From: Piezodorus guildinii
Taxonomy: Eukaryota > Arthropoda > Insecta > Hemiptera > Pentatomidae
Assembly (NCBI GenBank): GCA_023052935.1
Contig: CM041292.1
Span: 96,029,237-96,093,236 of the forward strand
Reading direction: 5' to 3'
Length of the DNA stretch: 64,000 nt
Shown here: one piece after another, positions 22,495 to 33,720 of the stretch
How the letters are laid out: each line of letters starts with the position of its first letter
How positions within the stretch are numbered: position 1 is the first letter of the stretch
The notes under the pieces: generated by a model
Database searches by the model: none
What the model saw: only the letters and a program-made list of their open reading frames with translations
Told to the model about the DNA's origin: nothing
Translations under genes and position numbers: made by a program

Positions 22495-24195
22495 ACATCA
22501 AGTTTGAAGGTATTCCTCTGCAAAACAGAGCGTCACTACCTCGAGTGCCTTATGGAAAAACAACATTAAAAATTGTCAAAACCATTGAACAAGTGTTGTC
22601 AGATAATATGACAAGTGAAATGATGGTTTTAGAGATCAGTCATTGGATATATGTCGCTGCCAGAACAGTTGCCTTAAAACTAGGTTTAGTTGGAGAACGA
22701 CCAGATAAAGAAAACTGCACTAAACAGGACAAGGACAAGAACCCTCCATGGAAGAGAAGACTCTTAAATAAAATTGAATCTCTGCGCCGTAAAATTGGAA
22801 TTCTTGCAAATTATCTAAGAGATCCAGGCCACGCTTCAATCAAGCTTAAGACGAAGGTAGATGAAATAATTGTCTCACATATTGGAGGGGTACAAGCGTC
22901 GGAAATGAATCTAGAATTAGTAAGCTTATGGAAAATATGAAACAAAGGCTGGCAGTATATGCGAATAGAATAAGGAGATACACTGAAGCAGCTGAAAGGA
23001 GGAAACAAAACAAAAGTTTTGCCAATACAGAGAAGCTTTTCTATCGGCAGTTGTCATCCAGAAGTTTAAATACTAGCAGCAAATTGCCAAACAGTGAGCT
23101 TCTGATCGATTAATGGAAAACTGTTTGGGGTACTGAAAAATCATATAAGAAGAATGCATATTGGTTAAAAAAGTTGAAAGAGAGTGTGGCTGATGTACGG
23201 ATTATGCAAGCAGTCACGATTAATGAAAAAGATATTGTCGTGGCTCCAAAGAAGATAAAAAATTGGAAGGCAACCGGGCCAGACAAGCTGCATAATTACT
23301 GGCTGAAAAACTTTACATGTGTCCATCCACTACTCGCAAGTTGCTTTCAATATTTTTTAGAAAACAAAGTCGAAATTCCTGAAGAGTTTTGTACCGGTCT
23401 TACCTACTTGATACCAAAAAGAGAAAAACAGGAATTCGAACCAAAAGATTTTAGACCAATTGTATGCCTCAATGGAACATACAAGCTGCTAACATCAGTT
23501 ATCAATAACAAGTTAAAAAATCATTTAAATGATTACAATTTAATGGCTGAAGAACAGTTAGGGACGAGAGATAACGCAAAGGGATGCAAGGAATTGCTTT
23601 TCATTGATAGTTTCACAGCTTCACAGGTAAAGAACAAGAAGCGCAACATTTGCATAGCCTGGATAGACTACCAGGAGGCATATCATTCAGTGCCCCACTA
23701 AAAGTGCTCTTGGAAAGTCCACATATTTATAAAATAGACAAAACTATAATAGAACTGCTAGAGCGTCTTATGAACTTGTGGAAGGTGTCTTTAATAATGC
23801 CTGGTAGTAAAGCACAACTATGCAACAAAAAAATACCTATTTCTAAAGGCATATTTCAGGGTGACTCCCTGAGCCCGCTTTGGTTTTGTTTGTCCATCAA
23901 CCCTTTAAGTAGATTGTTGAACTCATCAGGCAAAGGTTATCATCTCGGACAGGAAACGATTGTTTCCCATTCCCTTTACATGGATGATATTAAATTGTAT
24001 GCCAAGAATGAGAACGATCTACAAAGCCTTCTTGAAGTGGTAAGGACCTTTAGTGAGGATATTCATATGAAGATGGGACTGGATAAATGTGCAGTACTTC
24101 ATATTCATAAAGGAAAGTTGAAAGAATCAAGTAATATGGAGTTAACTAATAATGCAGTAATTAACAGTTTGAACGAAAATGACTCTTACAAATAA
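22495..24195 (+). pseudogene. R4-like LINE reverse transcriptase, first part
   Basis: Resumes after the nested jockey with IKFEGIPLQNRASLPRVPYG and a basic pre-RT region (NPPWKRRLLNKIESLRRKIG). Breaks: a shift near 22925; an in-frame stop at 23111-23113 before WKTVWGTEKSYKK; a shift near 23697. RT motifs: KIKNWKATGPDKLHNYWLK, FCTGLTYLIPK, DFRPIVCLNGTYKLLTSVIN, CIAWIDYQEAYHSVPH (motif 3, DYxxAYDSVPH-type), FQGDSLSPLWFCL (motif 4), SLYMDDIKLYA (Y-x-D-D catalytic pair as YMDD). The Y-M-D-D form and the DY-x-x-A-Y motif are usual for REL-endonuclease LINEs. Confidence 0.78.
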
Positions 24196-25435
24196 CTTGG
24201 AATACATCAACTTTTGGAGTTTAAGAAAGATATAAAAAAAGATGTTTGAAGAAAAATTTAAAAAACGAGTAAAGGTCATCCTCGGAACTTATCTTTCAGG
24301 CAAAAACATAATAAAATCCATTAATGCATGGGTCATTCCAGCATTAATGTATTCCTTTGGAATTTTAAAATGGAGCAATACTGATCTGGAAGCTTTGGAC
24401 TCCTATCTAAGAGTGCAGATGGTAAACTCAAAAAAGCGTTATCCGAAATCATCTGTGATTAGAATGTATCTTCCACGAAAATTAGGAGGGCGAGGCCTCA
24501 TAAGTCTAGTGTGGGCGTGCCACCAAGAGAAAAATAATCTAAGAAACTACTTTAAGACATCTGGGACATCAAGAATCGTCTCAACGATCAAAGCTCTGGG
24601 TATAGGTCTTACTGCATTAAATCTTCAGAACGACCAGTTTCGCTTGCCTGCAAATCAAGAAGAAATGATTGAAACGTGGAAATCTAAAGAACTTCACGGA
24701 AGATATTACAACAATCTAGTAGCAACCGGCAAAGACAAAGGTGCATCGCTAGCATGGTTGCGTAATGGTAATTTGTTTCCTGAAACTGAAGGATTTATTT
24801 TAGCGATTCAGGAGCAAGTTATTGCCACAAATACCTATAGGCGCCGTATATGTGGAGAAGATATTTCTGAGCTGTGCCGTATGTGTAGAACAGTTACAGA
24901 ATCAATTCAGCATATCACGTCAGGCTGTCAAGTGCTCGCTGGAAAGGAATACTTGCTGAGGCACAATAACGTGGCTAAAATTGTTCACCAAGTGTTGGCC
25001 AAGAAATATCATATGCTGGAGGAAACTTGCCCGTATTACAAATATACCCCACAGCCAGTCATTAATAGACAGCACGTCAAGCTGTATTGGGACCTGGCCA
25101 TCATAACTGACCATACAATTCCGCATAACAAGCCAGATATTTTACTGATGTTAAAGGCAGAAAAATGTGCAATGATCATCGATATAGGGGTGCCATCAGA
25201 TGATAACCTGCACAAGGTAGTTGCAGAAATGGTCAGAAAATATCAGGATTTGGGGGAAGAATTGAAGCAACTGTACAAGCTTGACAAAAAAGAGTGCTGC
25301 TGTTGATCATCTCAACTAATGGCTTGATCCCAGAGATGACTGTTAATTCAATAAAGGAGCTGGATCTTCCCCTCAACATTCTGGATGAGAGCAGAAAGCT
25401 GTGTTACTCGGTACTGCGAGTATTGTTCGAAAAGT
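24196..25435 (+). pseudogene. R4-like LINE C-terminus: zinc motif and REL endonuclease
   Basis: After a TAA stop (24193-24195) and a shift in the A-run near 24235, the frame is open from 24242 to 25306. It covers the thumb (INAWVIPALMYSFGILKW), the LPRKLGGRGL block, a zinc motif CRMCRTVTESIQHITSGC (CX2CX7HX4C), then ITDHTIPHNKPDILLM...AMIIDIGVP. This PD...D pattern is the restriction-like endonuclease active site. A further shift near 25285 hides the true end: another frame continues NGLIPEMTVNSIKELDLPLN to a stop at ~25435. Confidence 0.78.
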
Positions 25436-25609
25436 AATGAACATAAAGGATTAAGGTTTACTAGCCTCACCCTTGACTTAGGTCCGGGTAGGCTCTAATG
25501 CCAGCGAAAGCTGAGAACAAATAAAAAATAAATAATAATAATCAAACTTAATTCTGGGCCTATGTCCCTTATGAGTAGAGTACATATTAATATTTATGTC
25601 AGGCTAAGA

Positions 25610-26345
25610 AAACAATAAAATTAACTTTTATTAACAAATGTGCAAAAAATAAAATTATACACAACTAAGACCTATATAAATTTATATACAAAAATATAGA
25701 TAATAAACAAAAAAAAATCTCCTAGAAGCTAATAGGGTTGAGGAAATTATTATTTCACAGCACAATGATTTGGGTAAAATTATATCTTGCATTGAAATTA
25801 AGAGAAGTCAGTTGCAGATTCACATTTATTGTGCATCTATTTAGGATGCCAAAAGATTTTACAACTCACATTTGAATGAGAGAAGGGGAGAAGCAAGGCG
25901 AATATGAGTAGGTAGGGAATTCCAGAGGGCTGCAGAGCGGATATACAAGGAGTGATTTAGTTCTATGGGTGAGAATGTAAAGGTCGGAATGGCGGGATCT
26001 TGTTTCAAGAGAGTGGACTGTGGATTAAATTGAAGGATACTGTGAATGTATGGAGGGTGTTGTGTTGGGAGGTGATGATTTGGTATAGTTATGATCCGAG
26101 AAATTTTATTTCCTCTGTATAGTAGGTAGGGGCCACTTCAACTCGCTGTGTAGATGGGTCACTGGAGACCTCTTCGAAGTACCGAAAAAAAATCTTTGAA
26201 CTTGAGTCTGTCCTCGAGTACATTCGAGAGGGCACTATATACCTCACAGCAATAATCAAAATGGGGAATATTAATGAGGAGACGAGAAGCATACGGTAGA
26301 AAGAGGGAGAAGATGCCGGGAATGGTGAAAAACTTTAGAGTGCTT
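25610..26345 (-). mobile_element. CR1/L2-like LINE 3' end
   Basis: On the minus strand, around 25975-25860, a frame reads ELNHSLYIRSAALWNSLPTH followed by IRLASPLLSFKCEL. This is the conserved RT C-terminus shared with 26.7 kb and 0.1 kb. Upstream (26300-25980) is more degenerate coding. The left part (25610-25850) is AT-rich 3' UTR. No TSD was found. The element points away from the plus-strand LINE end at 26.5 kb. Confidence 0.6.
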
Positions 26346-26499
26346 TTAGGTGTATAATATATAAAAACTTAAAATACAAGTGTATAATAAACCGTCGGAA
26401 AGTTATAGATTTAAGAAAAAATGTTATACACAAAATTGTATGAGGTAATGGATTACTGAAAAAAAACTGTTGGGATAAGCTAAGTAGTCATCGTAAATT

Positions 26500-26858
26500 A
26501 TAAGCTCAACCCGCAGACAATATTTCCCTGGATCATACCTCTACCAAACTATTAACTCTTAGCGCCCTTCCTACATCCACAGTCTCCTTAAATTTAAATC
26601 CTCAATCCACTGTCTTGAAACTAGATCGCGACATTCTGACTTTTATCTTCCTACCACAGAACCAAAACTTTTGATCGTTCCTTCATTGTTCGCTCTACCA
26701 CACTCTGGAATTCTCTACCAATCCATATCCGCCATGCTGCCTCTTTATCCTCATTCAAATCCCAACTTTTCCTATACCTTCTGTCATCCCAAATAGCCGA
26801 TCAGCAAACGTGATATGTCAATTCTATCTAGAAATCTACATTGAATGAATGAATATTA
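26500..26858 (+). mobile_element. CR1/L2-like LINE 3' end inside repeat H
   Basis: Reads, in one frame around 26675-26780, DRSFIVRSTTLWNSLPIHIR then HAASLSSFKSQLFLYLL, the conserved end of CR1/L2-type RT. It finishes with TGAATGAATGAAT (26846-26858), a tetranucleotide tail like that of the element at the left window edge. Less than 0.4 kb remains. Confidence 0.65.
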
Positions 26859-27154
26859 CTGTCTACCGCCCAAATTTTAATTTGCTTTTGTTTAAATAAA
26901 ATTTTATTTTCTCAGAAGATAAAGTTTAGAAGATATATATATATATATATATTTTTTTTTATTAGTTTCTTTTTTATTTCTTATGTATTGTATTTTTCCT
27001 CATTGTAAATAATTGTGATTTTAATATAATCATTGTAAATAATAATTAATCATGTTTTTTTGTCTGTTGCCAGACATATTATATATTCAAATTGTACATA
27101 CTGTTATTCTTAGGGACCTAGTCCCAGAAATTTTTTTTTTTTTTCTATTCTATT
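26859..27154. other. AT-rich insert between halves of repeat H
   Basis: Includes (TA)n (26933-26952), T-runs at 26953-26961 and 27130-27143, and a small inverted pair GTCTGTTGCCAGAC. Probably a further retroelement 3' end, but not assignable. Confidence 0.4.
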
Positions 27155-27318
27155 CTAAATAATAATTTAATAGACTAATTACTTCTTCTGAAACACGTGT
27201 TTCCATCGAAACTCAACATAATTCGTTAGCAAATTTCCAACTTAACTCTCCAATTAGAAGTTTTTAAATTGATTTTAACAACACAGGTAAATGAAAGTCG
27301 TGTGTTGCGGGCACCAGA

Positions 27319-28424
27319 TAATTTATAATCTACAATCAGAAATTAGAATGATGTGTTTCAATACGGAGCAATTCAAAAGCCCGAAACGGGAGAGATAGCT
27401 TGGGTAATTCGTGCGTGTAGTGGTTTAGAAAATATTAGTAGAGGGGACTGTAATTTGGAGGAGAGGGTAGTGCGGTGTAGGTTGACCATAAATTAGCAAC
27501 TTTACTGAGACCCGAGCTACTGTGTATATTAGCTGCTGCCCGAAGGCCCATCTGTTTTCTGTATCCCCGGCAATCGCTATCTATATGGAAATGTGACTCT
27601 GTTCCTTGGTGTTACTGCTACATTACGCTACACCACGATCAAGTAAGTCGTCCCAGTACGAGGATAGGATTAAAATCTAATAACTATTCACTGCTATTTA
27701 AAGAAAATATATATATATATATATTTTTCCTCTGTCGTGACAGGCCGTGTAGGCCCTTGGCCGCGTAGTGTCATCTCCTTTTGGAATGTAAGTGTAATCT
27801 TGAAGTGTAAACTTATTTGGTGCAGAAGATAAAAGTCAGCTGCACTTCACTACTGTGTCGCTGTTTTTACTACATTCCAATTTATATATAATATTTGTTG
27901 TTATTAATTATTATCAATTAATATTATCAGAATTTAATAACATCATTAATAGTTTTTTTAAAGTAATTTTTTATACGTCATAATAATTATATTTTAACAA
28001 TCACTGTTTTACATTTTTAGTTTATATTGCGAGGGTAGTGTATGTAGTTAATGGTGTAAAAACAGTAAAATTATTAAAAAAATAAACAAAACATAATACG
28101 TATACGGGTTGCCATAATGTTAAACAAGAAAGTTTCGTGACACAAAAGTTCCATAAAATGTCGGCAATTGATATGTTTTCAGTCGCGAAGCTCACTTGAA
28201 ACGGCTGCAACACTAAAAGTATATAGTAGACAAAAAAATCCACGGTTTTTTATTAATGAAAAGATGAAGAATAATTGGTTAAAAAACAATAAAATCAAAA
28301 ATGTTGAGCGGCAAAATTAATGAAAATTTAACGATTTCAAATGGATGGAAATGGTATTTTCCATTAAAAAATAAATTTACTTTTCTGAAGTATTGCGCTT
28401 TCCAACGGTATATTATATGTCTAT
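27319..28424. other. Unassigned, locally GC-richer DNA
   Basis: 27400-27670 and 27730-27870 are richer in GC than their surroundings and carry blocks such as CGTGACAGGCCGTGTAGGCC. No ORF with a recognisable domain. (AT)n lies at about 27707-27722. Confidence 0.4.
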
Positions 28425-28435
28425 ATCAATATTTA

Positions 28436-29658
28436 GTTGGTAATTATCAGACCGGTTTCAGAAGAGGATAGACCACATCCTATCAAATCTTGATCCTAAA
28501 ACTAATATTACAAAAACGATGGGAAGTAAACCAGAGAAGTCCACAAATAGTAAAATGTACATTTACTATTTGTGGACCTCAAAGCCGCCTATGGCTTTGT
28601 AGACCAAGACTGTCTTTGAAAAATCATGACGGAATTGCGTTTTCCGGAGAAAATAGTAAGGCTGACAAAGGAACGCATAAACGGCTCAAAGTGTCGAGTA
28701 CTGATACAGGGAGAAGTGACCGCCAATTCGAATATTAATGCGGGATTGAGACAAGGAGATTGCTTCTCTCCAATGCTCGTTAAGTAATGGAAGTAATTGG
28801 GGAGTATCGAATGGCCAAAGGAGGAGTACATGTTGTAGGAATGCGCCAATTCCTTGCATATGCAGATGACGTCGCAGAGCTTGGCAGTAGGAAGGAGGGC
28901 ATCGATGAGCTCGCAGGTTCTCTCATTACAGCGGCAGAATCATTGCCTTGTGGGTGAATATAGATAAAACAAAATATATGATTGTGAGCCGTAAACTAAA
29001 CACGGAAGACACCATAGGTGTTCCTAAATATGATGTTCCCAAAAGCAGACTCTTTTAAATACCTTGGATCGACGGTAACCTTCAACTTATACCAAATGAG
29101 CGAGATCGACCTAAGAATAAATAATGCAAATAGAGCATTTTCCTCTATCTCTACAATTCTAAAATCTAAGATGATATCCAAGCACCTCAAAATAAGGGTA
29201 TATAACACCATCATCAAACCAGTACTGATGTATCGCTGTGGAACATAGGCATTAACAAGTACTCTAGAAAGAAAAATTGGAAGATTCAAAAGGAAAGTCC
29301 TTACGATCTGAAACGAGATCTAAATGGGATCATCACCTAGGGCTGTAGAGACGTAAGACTAAAGCAGAACTGATATAGAAAACGAAAAAGTCGATCTCAC
29401 ACGACATAAAGGCAAAGAGGTTACGATGGGAAGGACTCCATCCGGTCCCCTTCAAAACTATGAATGCGATGGTTTTCGGAACTAGGCCAAGAGGAAGACC
29501 GGGAATGAGATGGGGCGACCTCATCAAGAAGGACGCCACGGTGTTCCATGCAATAAACTGGAGGGCCATTTCCCAAGATAGGCAGAGGTGGAATAGGCTA
29601 ATTACGGCTGTAAAAGATCTCCAAGGTCTTTAGAAGCCAACCAAAAAAGAAAAAAAAA
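28436..29658 (+). mobile_element. RTE-like LINE remnant with probable 11-bp TSD
   Basis: Likely TSD ATCAATATTTA (28425-28435) and ATCAATATTCA (29659-29669), one mismatch. It is 5'-truncated within the RT and ends in an A-rich tail. It belongs to a different family from the two RTE-like copies at 8.5 and 12.2 kb, judging by sequence and tail. Confidence 0.68.
28438..29632 (+). pseudogene. RTE-like reverse transcriptase, decayed
   Basis: Reads through many frames: NYQTGFRRG (motif 2) at the truncation point, DLKAAYDSVDQDCLW-like text near 28575 (motif 3, now with stops), NAGLRQGDCFSPML (motif 4), LAYADDVAELGSR (28857-28893, catalytic pair), NIDKTKYMIVSRK, SFKYLGSTVT and KIRVYNTIIKPVLMYRCGT. 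It then continues to the GRPGMRWGDLIKKD block near 29500 and a C-terminal DRQRWNRLITAVKDL. At least five frame breaks. Confidence 0.72.
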
Positions 29659-29857
29659 AATCAATATTCATATTTCAGGAAATATTTTTAGATGCCTTCA
29701 TTTCAGAAAATCAAAGGAAAAACTTTATTGCAATGTATTTTACTTATAAACTTCAGGAAAAAATACCTTAATGATAGTAAAAACCGTATCAAAATAGGTC
29801 CAGTGGTTTAGAAGGTGTTTGCATAAACCAAGAACCGTGGTATCGCTTTATTTATAT

Positions 29858-30577
29858 TGTAATGTATTGAGGATACTGAGGGGAGTTCATTATTAAATAA
29901 TTTTAAGTTTAAACAATTAAATATTAAGAAGCCTTTTTCGGCAAAACATCAAAAGGCATTTCCAAACTCCGTTGGATTATCCGTGGGCTTTGGGCTGCCC
30001 CACGCGGTACGCCTGGTATCTATACAACAACAAGGGTGGACAAAGGCTGTACTTTACATATCAGTCCCACCCGAGGTGACGACGATGGGGAGAAGATTCG
30101 AAAGAGTCAGTCAAGTGCTATCCTCAAGATGTGAGTCGGGTTCCATCTAGAAGAAGAGATGTCCGTCTGGGGGTCAGAGAGAGAGAGATCAGCTGGAGAT
30201 CTAATAGTCTACAAGGGGTGACCAAGATTGATTCCACCTTAGCCAGCCGACAAAGTATTTAAGGTATTTCTCTGTTATGTAATATTGTATGGCAAAGGTA
30301 GTAGTGAAAATGTCCCTCAGTATTCTCAATCGGAGTTCTTGGCAATGTGTTAATATAATGGATATGTGTAAATTAATAATTATAGTAATGTATTAATTGA
30401 ATCTTGTTTACTTTAATCTTACCCTGCATGCCACCTATTGAATTGGTAAACACGATACCTTTGGAAAGGAGATCCAATGGTATCATTAAATATAGTTTAT
30501 ATATTGATTATATACACCAATTGGTCTAGTTTTTGGAGCAACTTCTGCGTTAGAAAAGCAGCAGGTCAAAAACATAG

Positions 30578-30580
<3 letters not shown>
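29858..30580 (+). repeat. Candidate solo LTR, copy 1
   Basis: Shares many blocks with 61654-62489: the start TGTWATGTATTGAG, ATATCAGYCCCACCCGAGGT, AGAAGAGATGTCCGT/AAGAGGAGATGTCCGT, GATTCCACCTT-GCCAGCCGAC, AATGTCCCTCAGTATTCTCA, GGTCAAAAACA-AGCAA at the end. No ORF. It starts with TG and runs to AGCAA directly before a (TA)n tract, so the terminal bases may have been lost. Length and lack of coding fit a solo LTR, but no internal retrovirus-like region or TSD is seen. Confidence 0.5.
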
Positions 30581-30664
<84 letters not shown>

Positions 30665-30680
30665 AGAGAGAGAGAGAGAG
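30581..30680. repeat. (TA)n then (GA)n microsatellite
   Basis: About 40 TA units to 30661, then nine GA units. It abuts the 3' end of the candidate LTR. An ORF spanning it (30477-30776) is an artefact of the repeat. Confidence 0.93.
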
Positions 30681-31288
30681 AAATTTGAGACAAAATATAT
30701 TTTCAATGCCACATCAAGATGCGGACAAAGAAAATGGACTATAAGGAAAAGCGTTAAACCGAAAAATAGAAATTAAGGTACTGTTGACTGATCTTTCCAT
30801 TTCAACTTTCTGATTTACCAATGAAAGACACGGCCTTTGTTCCACTTTTTTTTTTTTAATTAGAAGTTCAAGAACTTCTGTAATTCATTCATTATGTTTT
30901 TTTAAGAATTTTAAACTCTTTAGGGCGTTTTAAAAGTTTAGCAACACCTAAAAAACATAAAAAAAGACAAGAATATTGTGTAGTACTAGGATAATATTCA
31001 ATGTAAAATTAGTCACATTAAAGTCGATATCATTTTTAAATACATGCGCACTGTGTACGTATACATAATTATCTTAATTAAGTGCACATATATAGAAAAA
31101 AAAATCTTTATTGGGTATAATCATTTTATTAATAAAAATAAACTAATACTGTATTAATCAATAGTATGCCCATTACTAACGTATGCCCCTCTCATATGGA
31201 GCTCCACATGTGAACATTTTCAATAAACTAAAATAAATTCAATATTTGTGCATGCGAATAATAAACGATTGCCATAGATAATATATTT
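30681..31288. other. Unassigned AT-rich DNA
   Basis: No coding or repeat match recognised. Confidence 0.5.
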
Positions 31289-31525
31289 ATTTATTAGGAT
31301 ATATTACAGTTTGTCACAATGGACAATAATAATATTGCTACATGATAACATTCACACAATATAAACAAAAGAAAAGTCAAATTACATAAAATGAAACTAA
31401 AATTAATAAAGGATATAATATCAAAACTTATAAATTAAATAAATACTAGGTTAACAATTAAATAAACAAAACATGAACACACTCATACTTATATACAATA
31501 TTTACAATTTGCTGAGGAACCACGG
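31289..31525 (-). repeat. LINE 3' UTR-like repeat, copy 1
   Basis: Matches 57110-57378: shared blocks ACAATAATAATA-TGCTACA, AAATTACATAAAAT, AATAAACAAAACATG and TACAATATTTACAAT then GAGGAACC/CAGGAACC. On the minus strand it ends GACAAACTGTAATATATCCTAATAAA, which resembles the polyadenylated end of jockey-like elements. No ORF. Probably the 3' end of an otherwise missing LINE. Confidence 0.6.
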
Positions 31526-31859
31526 ACCGAGGATCCCAGCGCCTCCCTCTCAGCCGCACCACTGGTCAGAGCCACAAACACACCGCACATGAGAGGAGAA
31601 CGATTGCCATAAATACAAAAATTAACGATTTAGAACTTCCAAATATTGAACGATTGGTATAATAGACTCACGACATTTTCTAAAGTACAAATAGTTTAAA
31701 GATTCCATTATATAAACAACAAGTGCTTACAATAAACAATCCTATGACGATACAAACATAGATATCTTCTTTTAAACTATTAATTTTTTGTACAATAATT
31801 TAAGTCTTTTCCTTACCTAATTCTCAATGTAATGAATGTAAATTCTCCATTGTCTGTTT
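31526..31859. other. Unassigned DNA
   Basis: Starts with a short GC-rich part (31526-31590) and becomes AT-rich. Nothing recognised. Confidence 0.45.
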
Positions 31860-32066
31860 CTTTATTCATTTAATGTTACTTTCATGTGGCTAACCGGGCG
31901 ATGCAACAGCAGGAGTCCTAAATTTCGCCGGTCCAGATTTAATTAGGATAGGGATTCCTATTAAATAATTCTAGAGTAATCTGCCAGGTTTGAACCCTTT
32001 AAATAGGATATTGGACTTCAAATAGGCATAGAAGGCCATCATAGTATATACTACGCCACAGGTGTT
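31860..32066 (-). mobile_element. tRNA-derived SINE copy 3, degenerate
   Basis: Matches the SINE body in reverse (TTAATGTTACTTTCATG-GGCTAACCGGGCGATGC-ACAG, GGAGTCCTAAATTT, TTAGGATAGGGAT). After an internal loss it shows a worn B-box (GGTTTGAACCC) and the tRNA-like head near 32030-32066. It lacks a clean TSD and about 80 bp compared with copies 1 and 2, so it is older. Confidence 0.72.
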
Positions 32067-32825
32067 TTATGTTAAATATCAGCTTTTATTTATTAAATAT
32101 TTATCTTGGTAAATTATTTAGATTTTTTGTTGTGATTTTTCCTACTAGTAAATAATGACATAGCTATAACAAATGTATGTATTCTTCCCTCGAGAACCAA
32201 CAAATTTAAATTTAGTAAGCTAACAAAATTATGTAGTTACAAATTCTTTAGTTAATTTTTGGCTAACTGGTTTTAAAGATGAAATAGTGTGTTTGAGGCA
32301 AGAGTTCAGTTAGACTAATTGTTTTTTGTTAATCATGCCTTATATTAGATGTTCCATAGTTAATATATATACAAACTTGACCTAGAGATAACTACATGTT
32401 TTAATAATCTTAGACAAGGGCGTGCCTTGTTTAACTCGGCAAAACCATAATTGAGGCGAGCTGCGGGACCTGAGAAGACTCGGTCAGCAGGTCCAATTAG
32501 GACTCCCGCCGGTTAGGGCCTAGCCATGTAGCCTTAGAGCTAACCGATGAATTTTGACTCAGCAGGCAAAATTAGTTCTCAACTTATCCTACCTAATAAA
32601 TGGAGAATGATACTTCATTATAAATTATACTCGTATAATAAAAGCTAGACGAAGATATTTATTAAAAATTGAAGTCCATTGCAGATCTTTTATGCCGCAT
32701 GTTTTATTCCGACATGTTTCATGAGCTTTTATTCCGTCTGATTAGGATGTAACATGCTAATTAGACGGAATATTTGGAAATAAACACCCTGATTACTGAC
32801 CAGAAAGATCTACAATAGAACCATT
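32067..32825. other. Unassigned DNA with one hairpin
   Basis: Holds a small inverted repeat: ATTCCGTCTGATTAG (32731-32745) against CTAATTAGACGGAAT (32757-32771), one mismatch. It also has a GC-richer stretch (32405-32600) with no recognised coding. Confidence 0.45.
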
Positions 32826-33720
32826 TTACTTTCACTTACTTTATATAGTAAGGGGAAGTATTGCGATCGTGAAAATACAGTTTTCAACGGAAATACACGT
32901 TTTAGGGTCCCCTGAGTCCAAATAACCAAGTCCCGCAAAAAGGTCTGTGTGTGTGTGTGTGTCTGTGTGTGGTAACTCCCGGGCGGAAACGGTAAGTCCT
33001 ATGAAACTGAAATTTCATATTTAAGACAACTATACGCCCGAGACGTGACAAAACTTTTTTCATCAAATGAGCTTACCAGAAGAGGCACTTTATACCATGC
33101 ATTTTGCACCTTTTTTCGATTTTCTCAAAAACGGTTCCGACGATTTTGATTAAACTCGCTATATCGATGTAAAATTTTATGGGCTTTAATATCATGTAGG
33201 TTTTATTTGGATAAAAATGGTCTGACAGGGCTTCAATGCCGATATTTTAAATTTTCTTCCCCTAAAGTACCTTTAATTTTGTAGATTTAATAATAATAAC
33301 TAGATTATCTTGTTAACGCTGATGAAAAACAGGTAAATATATAAATTGAATAAATTCGATACCCAAATAAAGAAGAAAACAGAAAAAATATTTTTTTAAT
33401 GCAATTTTTCGTTTATGAACATAAGAGCAGTAATATACATGTATGATATACCGTTGGAAAGCTAAAGATTTTAGAAAAAATATCATCTCATACACAAGCT
33501 TTTAAAAGTTAATAGAGAGTGATGAAATGAACATAAAACTAACTGATTATTTTAGATAATAATATAATAGATTTTTTAATGAAACACATGTTTCTATAGA
33601 AATTTAATTTAATTAATTCCTTAATAGTTTCACGTATTTTTACCTTTAACGGTATTTGAAAATTCTTTCATTGATTTTTAAAATGGAGGTAAGTGAAAGT
33701 CGTGTGTTGCCCGCACCAGA
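32826..33720 (-). repeat. Repeat H copy B, complete
   Basis: Full reverse-orientation copy, 895 bp against 906 bp in copy A. Subterminal pair: ACTTTCACTTAC (32828-32839) and GTAAGTGAAAGT (33689-33700). The 3' hairpin is at the left end (32828-32859), with an internal (GT)n at 32945-32972. It ends GCACCAGA next to T, so the strand-corrected start is again A|TCTGGTGC. Small ORFs inside (for example 33313-33495) also exist in copy A as chance openings and carry no motif. Confidence 0.8.

Larger units (their letters stand above)
20579..25530 (+). mobile_element. R4/Dong-like LINE with REL-type endonuclease
   Basis: About 3.85 kb without the nested jockey. Order: GC-rich 5' UTR (20579-20854), Myb-like N-terminal region, reverse transcriptase, a CCHC zinc motif, a restriction-enzyme-like PD...D endonuclease, a short 3' UTR, then AAATAAAAAATAAATAATAA. 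There is no apurinic endonuclease and no RNase H, which fits the R2/R4/NeSL group of LINEs. TAA-rich DNA on both sides fits the known preference of Dong (R4 clade) for TAA repeats. Assignment to R4/Dong rather than a sister clade is inference. Confidence 0.75.
26385..27318 (-). repeat. Repeat H copy D, interrupted
   Basis: 26391-26480 matches the repeat H segment 'ACCGT-GGAAAG-TA-AGATTT-AGAAAAAAT'. 27155-27318 matches its continuation (AATAATTTAATAGA, ACACGTGTTTCCAT) through to the terminus GTCGTGTGTTGCGGGCACCAGA. The ~670 bp between them are foreign and contain the LINE 3' end at 26.5-26.86 kb. The left half of the repeat is missing. Confidence 0.62.

Noticed and set aside
24242..25306. Independent 354-aa gene
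   Set aside because: It is the C-terminal part of the R4-like LINE ORF; the GRGL block, CCHC motif and PD...D endonuclease continue the upstream RT.
28360..28424. Possible further copy of repeat H ('GCTTTCCAACGGTATATTATATG')
   Set aside because: The match is short and the sequence on the far side of the LINE insertion does not continue repeat H.
30477..30776. 99-aa ORF with Ile-Tyr and Arg-Glu repeats
   Set aside because: Translation of (TA)n and (GA)n microsatellites.
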